64,000 nt of DNA, taken from Picosynechococcus sp. PCC 7002. Lineage in GTDB: Bacteria > Cyanobacteriota > Cyanobacteriia > Cyanobacteriales > MRBY01. The position numbers were made by a program, and so were the translations under genes. Shown piece after piece: positions 63,094 through 64,000 of this stretch (position 1 is the first letter of the stretch; each line of letters opens with the position of its first letter). The notes below the pieces were generated by a model. It saw nothing but the letters and a program-made list of their open reading frames with translations, was not told the DNA's origin and did not search any database. The stretch spans positions 60,031-124,030 of the forward strand of contig NZ_CAWLFA010000006.1 of assembly GCF_963860125.1 (NCBI RefSeq), given 5' to 3'.

Positions 63094-63600
63094 ATGAACA
63101 AACAAAACATTGTTGAAAAATACAACATTTCTCAGCCTAAATTTGACGAGATTCTCGATGACTTAAATATCTCACAGGATACGATTCTTTTTTCTGATGA
63201 TCAAGTTGCTCTTTTTGAGCGAATTTTTCATTTAGCTCGTCAGCAGAAAAAAGGCTATAAAAAAGCAATTTCTATTGTTTTGAATCAATCTGCTAATTCT
63301 TTGGAGCATTCAGAACCAAGTTCTGTGTTGGATCCTAAATTGACCGACTTCTTTCATCAGAAATCTGCTACTTTTGCTGAACAGATGATTGATGAAACAC
63401 CTCATCTACTCAATGAACAGCGGGCGGCTGCTCGTAAAATCATTGTTGATTCTTTTTGGAAACGGATCAATGAGATTGGAAATTCTGAAGAGTTTAAACG
63501 CAAATTTGACGCTGTCCTTTATGGAGATGACATCGTTAATGCTTCTGTTCTGCCGGGGGAGTCGTCTGCGCTGCCAGAGAGTTCCTCCTCCGATTCTTAA
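63094..63600 (+). CDS. hypothetical helical protein (168 aa)
   Basis: MNKQNIVEKYNISQPKFDEILDDLNISQDTILFSDDQVALFERIF looks like a small helix-turn-helix (MerR/primase-associated style 'KYNISxxxFxxxLxxLxI') followed by a long helical region and a Ser-rich end. The start of the next gene overlaps its stop (TAATG). It could be a partition or regulatory DNA-binding protein. No family is recognised. Confidence 0.6.
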   Translation: MNKQNIVEKYNISQPKFDEILDDLNISQDTILFSDDQVALFERIFHLARQQKKGYKKAISIVLNQSANSLEHSEPSSVLDPKLTDFFHQKSATFAEQMIDETPHLLNEQRAAARKIIVDSFWKRINEIGNSEEFKRKFDAVLYGDDIVNASVLPGESSALPESSSSDS

Positions 63601-63809
63601 TGGATTTTTGTCGAGAGCATGAACGAGCTTTGAGAATTCGTGACCAACGATTACAGCTTCAACAGGCTGAGATGGAACAAAAAATCTCGTTTCGGCGACG
63701 TAAACGTCGGGAATTTGACAATTTCTGTGAATCTCTATCAACCATCTCCATCTTGATGGCGATCGCCTTTGTTCTCGGCATCCTTTTTGTACAGCTCTTT
63801 TTCCCTTAA
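63600..63809 (+). CDS. small single-span membrane protein (69 aa)
   Basis: MDFCREHERALRIRDQRLQLQQAEMEQKISFRRRKRREFDNFCES is a charged cytosolic helix. It is followed by one transmembrane helix (ISILMAIAFVLGILFVQLFF) at the C-terminus, a tail-anchored form. The TAATG overlap with the previous gene indicates coupling in the ParM operon. It could tether the partition machinery or another plasmid protein to the membrane. Confidence 0.6.
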   Translation: MDFCREHERALRIRDQRLQLQQAEMEQKISFRRRKRREFDNFCESLSTISILMAIAFVLGILFVQLFFP

Positions 63810-63944
63810 CTCATCTAAGGCGATCGCCTTTTGATTGTGGAGGCGATCGCCATCATCCAAAACCCTTTATCGGATAATTGGGTAATCAGACTGTTTTTCA
63901 TGCTACCTATTGGACTGAATACCCAAAAATCTGAAACTAGTGGC
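63810..63944. other. intergenic stretch with two HIP1 palindromes
   Basis: It contains AAGGCGATCGCCTT (63817-63830), followed by TTG, and a second GGCGATCGCC at 63842-63851. Both are HIP1 sites, the highly iterated cyanobacterial octanucleotide, and the first could act as a weak terminator for the ParM operon. No gene seen. Confidence 0.5.
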
Positions 63945-63964
63945 TACCCATAACGTTATGGGTA
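63945..63964. promoter_or_regulatory. 20-bp palindrome (copy 2)
   Basis: TACCCATAAC followed by GTTATGGGTA, the same core as at 27036-27057 and also followed by AT on the right. It lies 136 bp after the ParM operon and presumably upstream of a gene beyond the window. Confidence 0.8.
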
Positions 63965-64000
63965 ATATAAAATATGCTCAGGTAAATCTTAGGTTGATCT

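Overview
This 64 kb window is most likely part of a large cyanobacterial plasmid. The evidence is the abundance of HIP1-type GCGATCGC octamers, several cyanobacterium-typical families (DUF1822, TPR-CHAT proteins with the 'FPEQWAxxxNNLGxxYxxRIxG' TPR style, pentapeptide repeats, csx18-cas1-cas2), a replication-type winged-helix protein, a MobF relaxase, part of a type IV secretion (conjugation) operon, and a ParM-like partition gene. No rRNA, tRNA or core metabolic gene was seen. I cannot assign a species from the sequence alone.

Left part (1-5.2 kb): the end of a CRISPR array (17 identical 36-bp repeats, 16 full spacers of 35-45 bp, continuing off the left edge). It is followed on the minus strand by cas2, cas1 and a Csx18-like membrane protein, and then by a divergent WYL-domain regulator enclosed by copies of a roughly 200-bp GC-clamped repeat. 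No interference genes are visible.

5.2-10.3 kb: a minus-strand row of mostly uncharacterised genes. It contains two paralogous coiled-coil proteins, a 131-aa protein, a 57-aa zinc-ribbon protein, a membrane/coiled-coil protein, a 229-aa protein and a pentapeptide-repeat protein.

10.5-24.8 kb: this is the most defence- or signalling-like segment. It holds a GNAT/DUF1778 toxin-antitoxin pair, a 1378-aa TPR-CHAT protease, a GHKL ATPase fused to an HExxH zincin-like tail, and a stand-alone diadenylate-cyclase domain. Divergently to these lies a TPR protein, a sigma-like HTH protein, DUF1822, a DUF6717-like protein and a second TPR-CHAT protease whose catalytic domain closely matches the first.

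25-57.4 kb: the replication protein (with an internal 21-bp iteron-like repeat), an RHH/Doc-like pair, and then VirB2/B3/B4/B5-like conjugation genes. The conjugation operon is interrupted by about 14 kb of accessory DNA. That DNA holds several toxin-antitoxin pairs, a graveyard of gene fragments (AbiEii, cytochrome P450, formylglycine-enzyme tail), a giant methylase-Strawberry-notch helicase with an apparent overprinted gene, a RelE-type pair and a single-chain restriction-methylation-specificity protein. TraB- and TraK-like conjugation genes resume at 46-48.9 kb, are interrupted again by a PLD-nuclease/SNF2 helicase cassette, and end in unknown genes and further toxin-antitoxin and Fic modules, with a group II intron remnant.

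57.5-64 kb: a MobF relaxase-helicase with a C-terminal DUF3854/toprim-like domain diverges from a ParM-like partition operon. Between them lies a roughly 470-bp region with inverted and repeated ATTTGCTACA elements, a good oriT or control-region candidate. A palindrome built on ACCCATAAC/GTTATGGGT occurs twice, before the conjugation operon and at the right edge. The overall picture is a mobile plasmid carrying many immunity and addiction modules.
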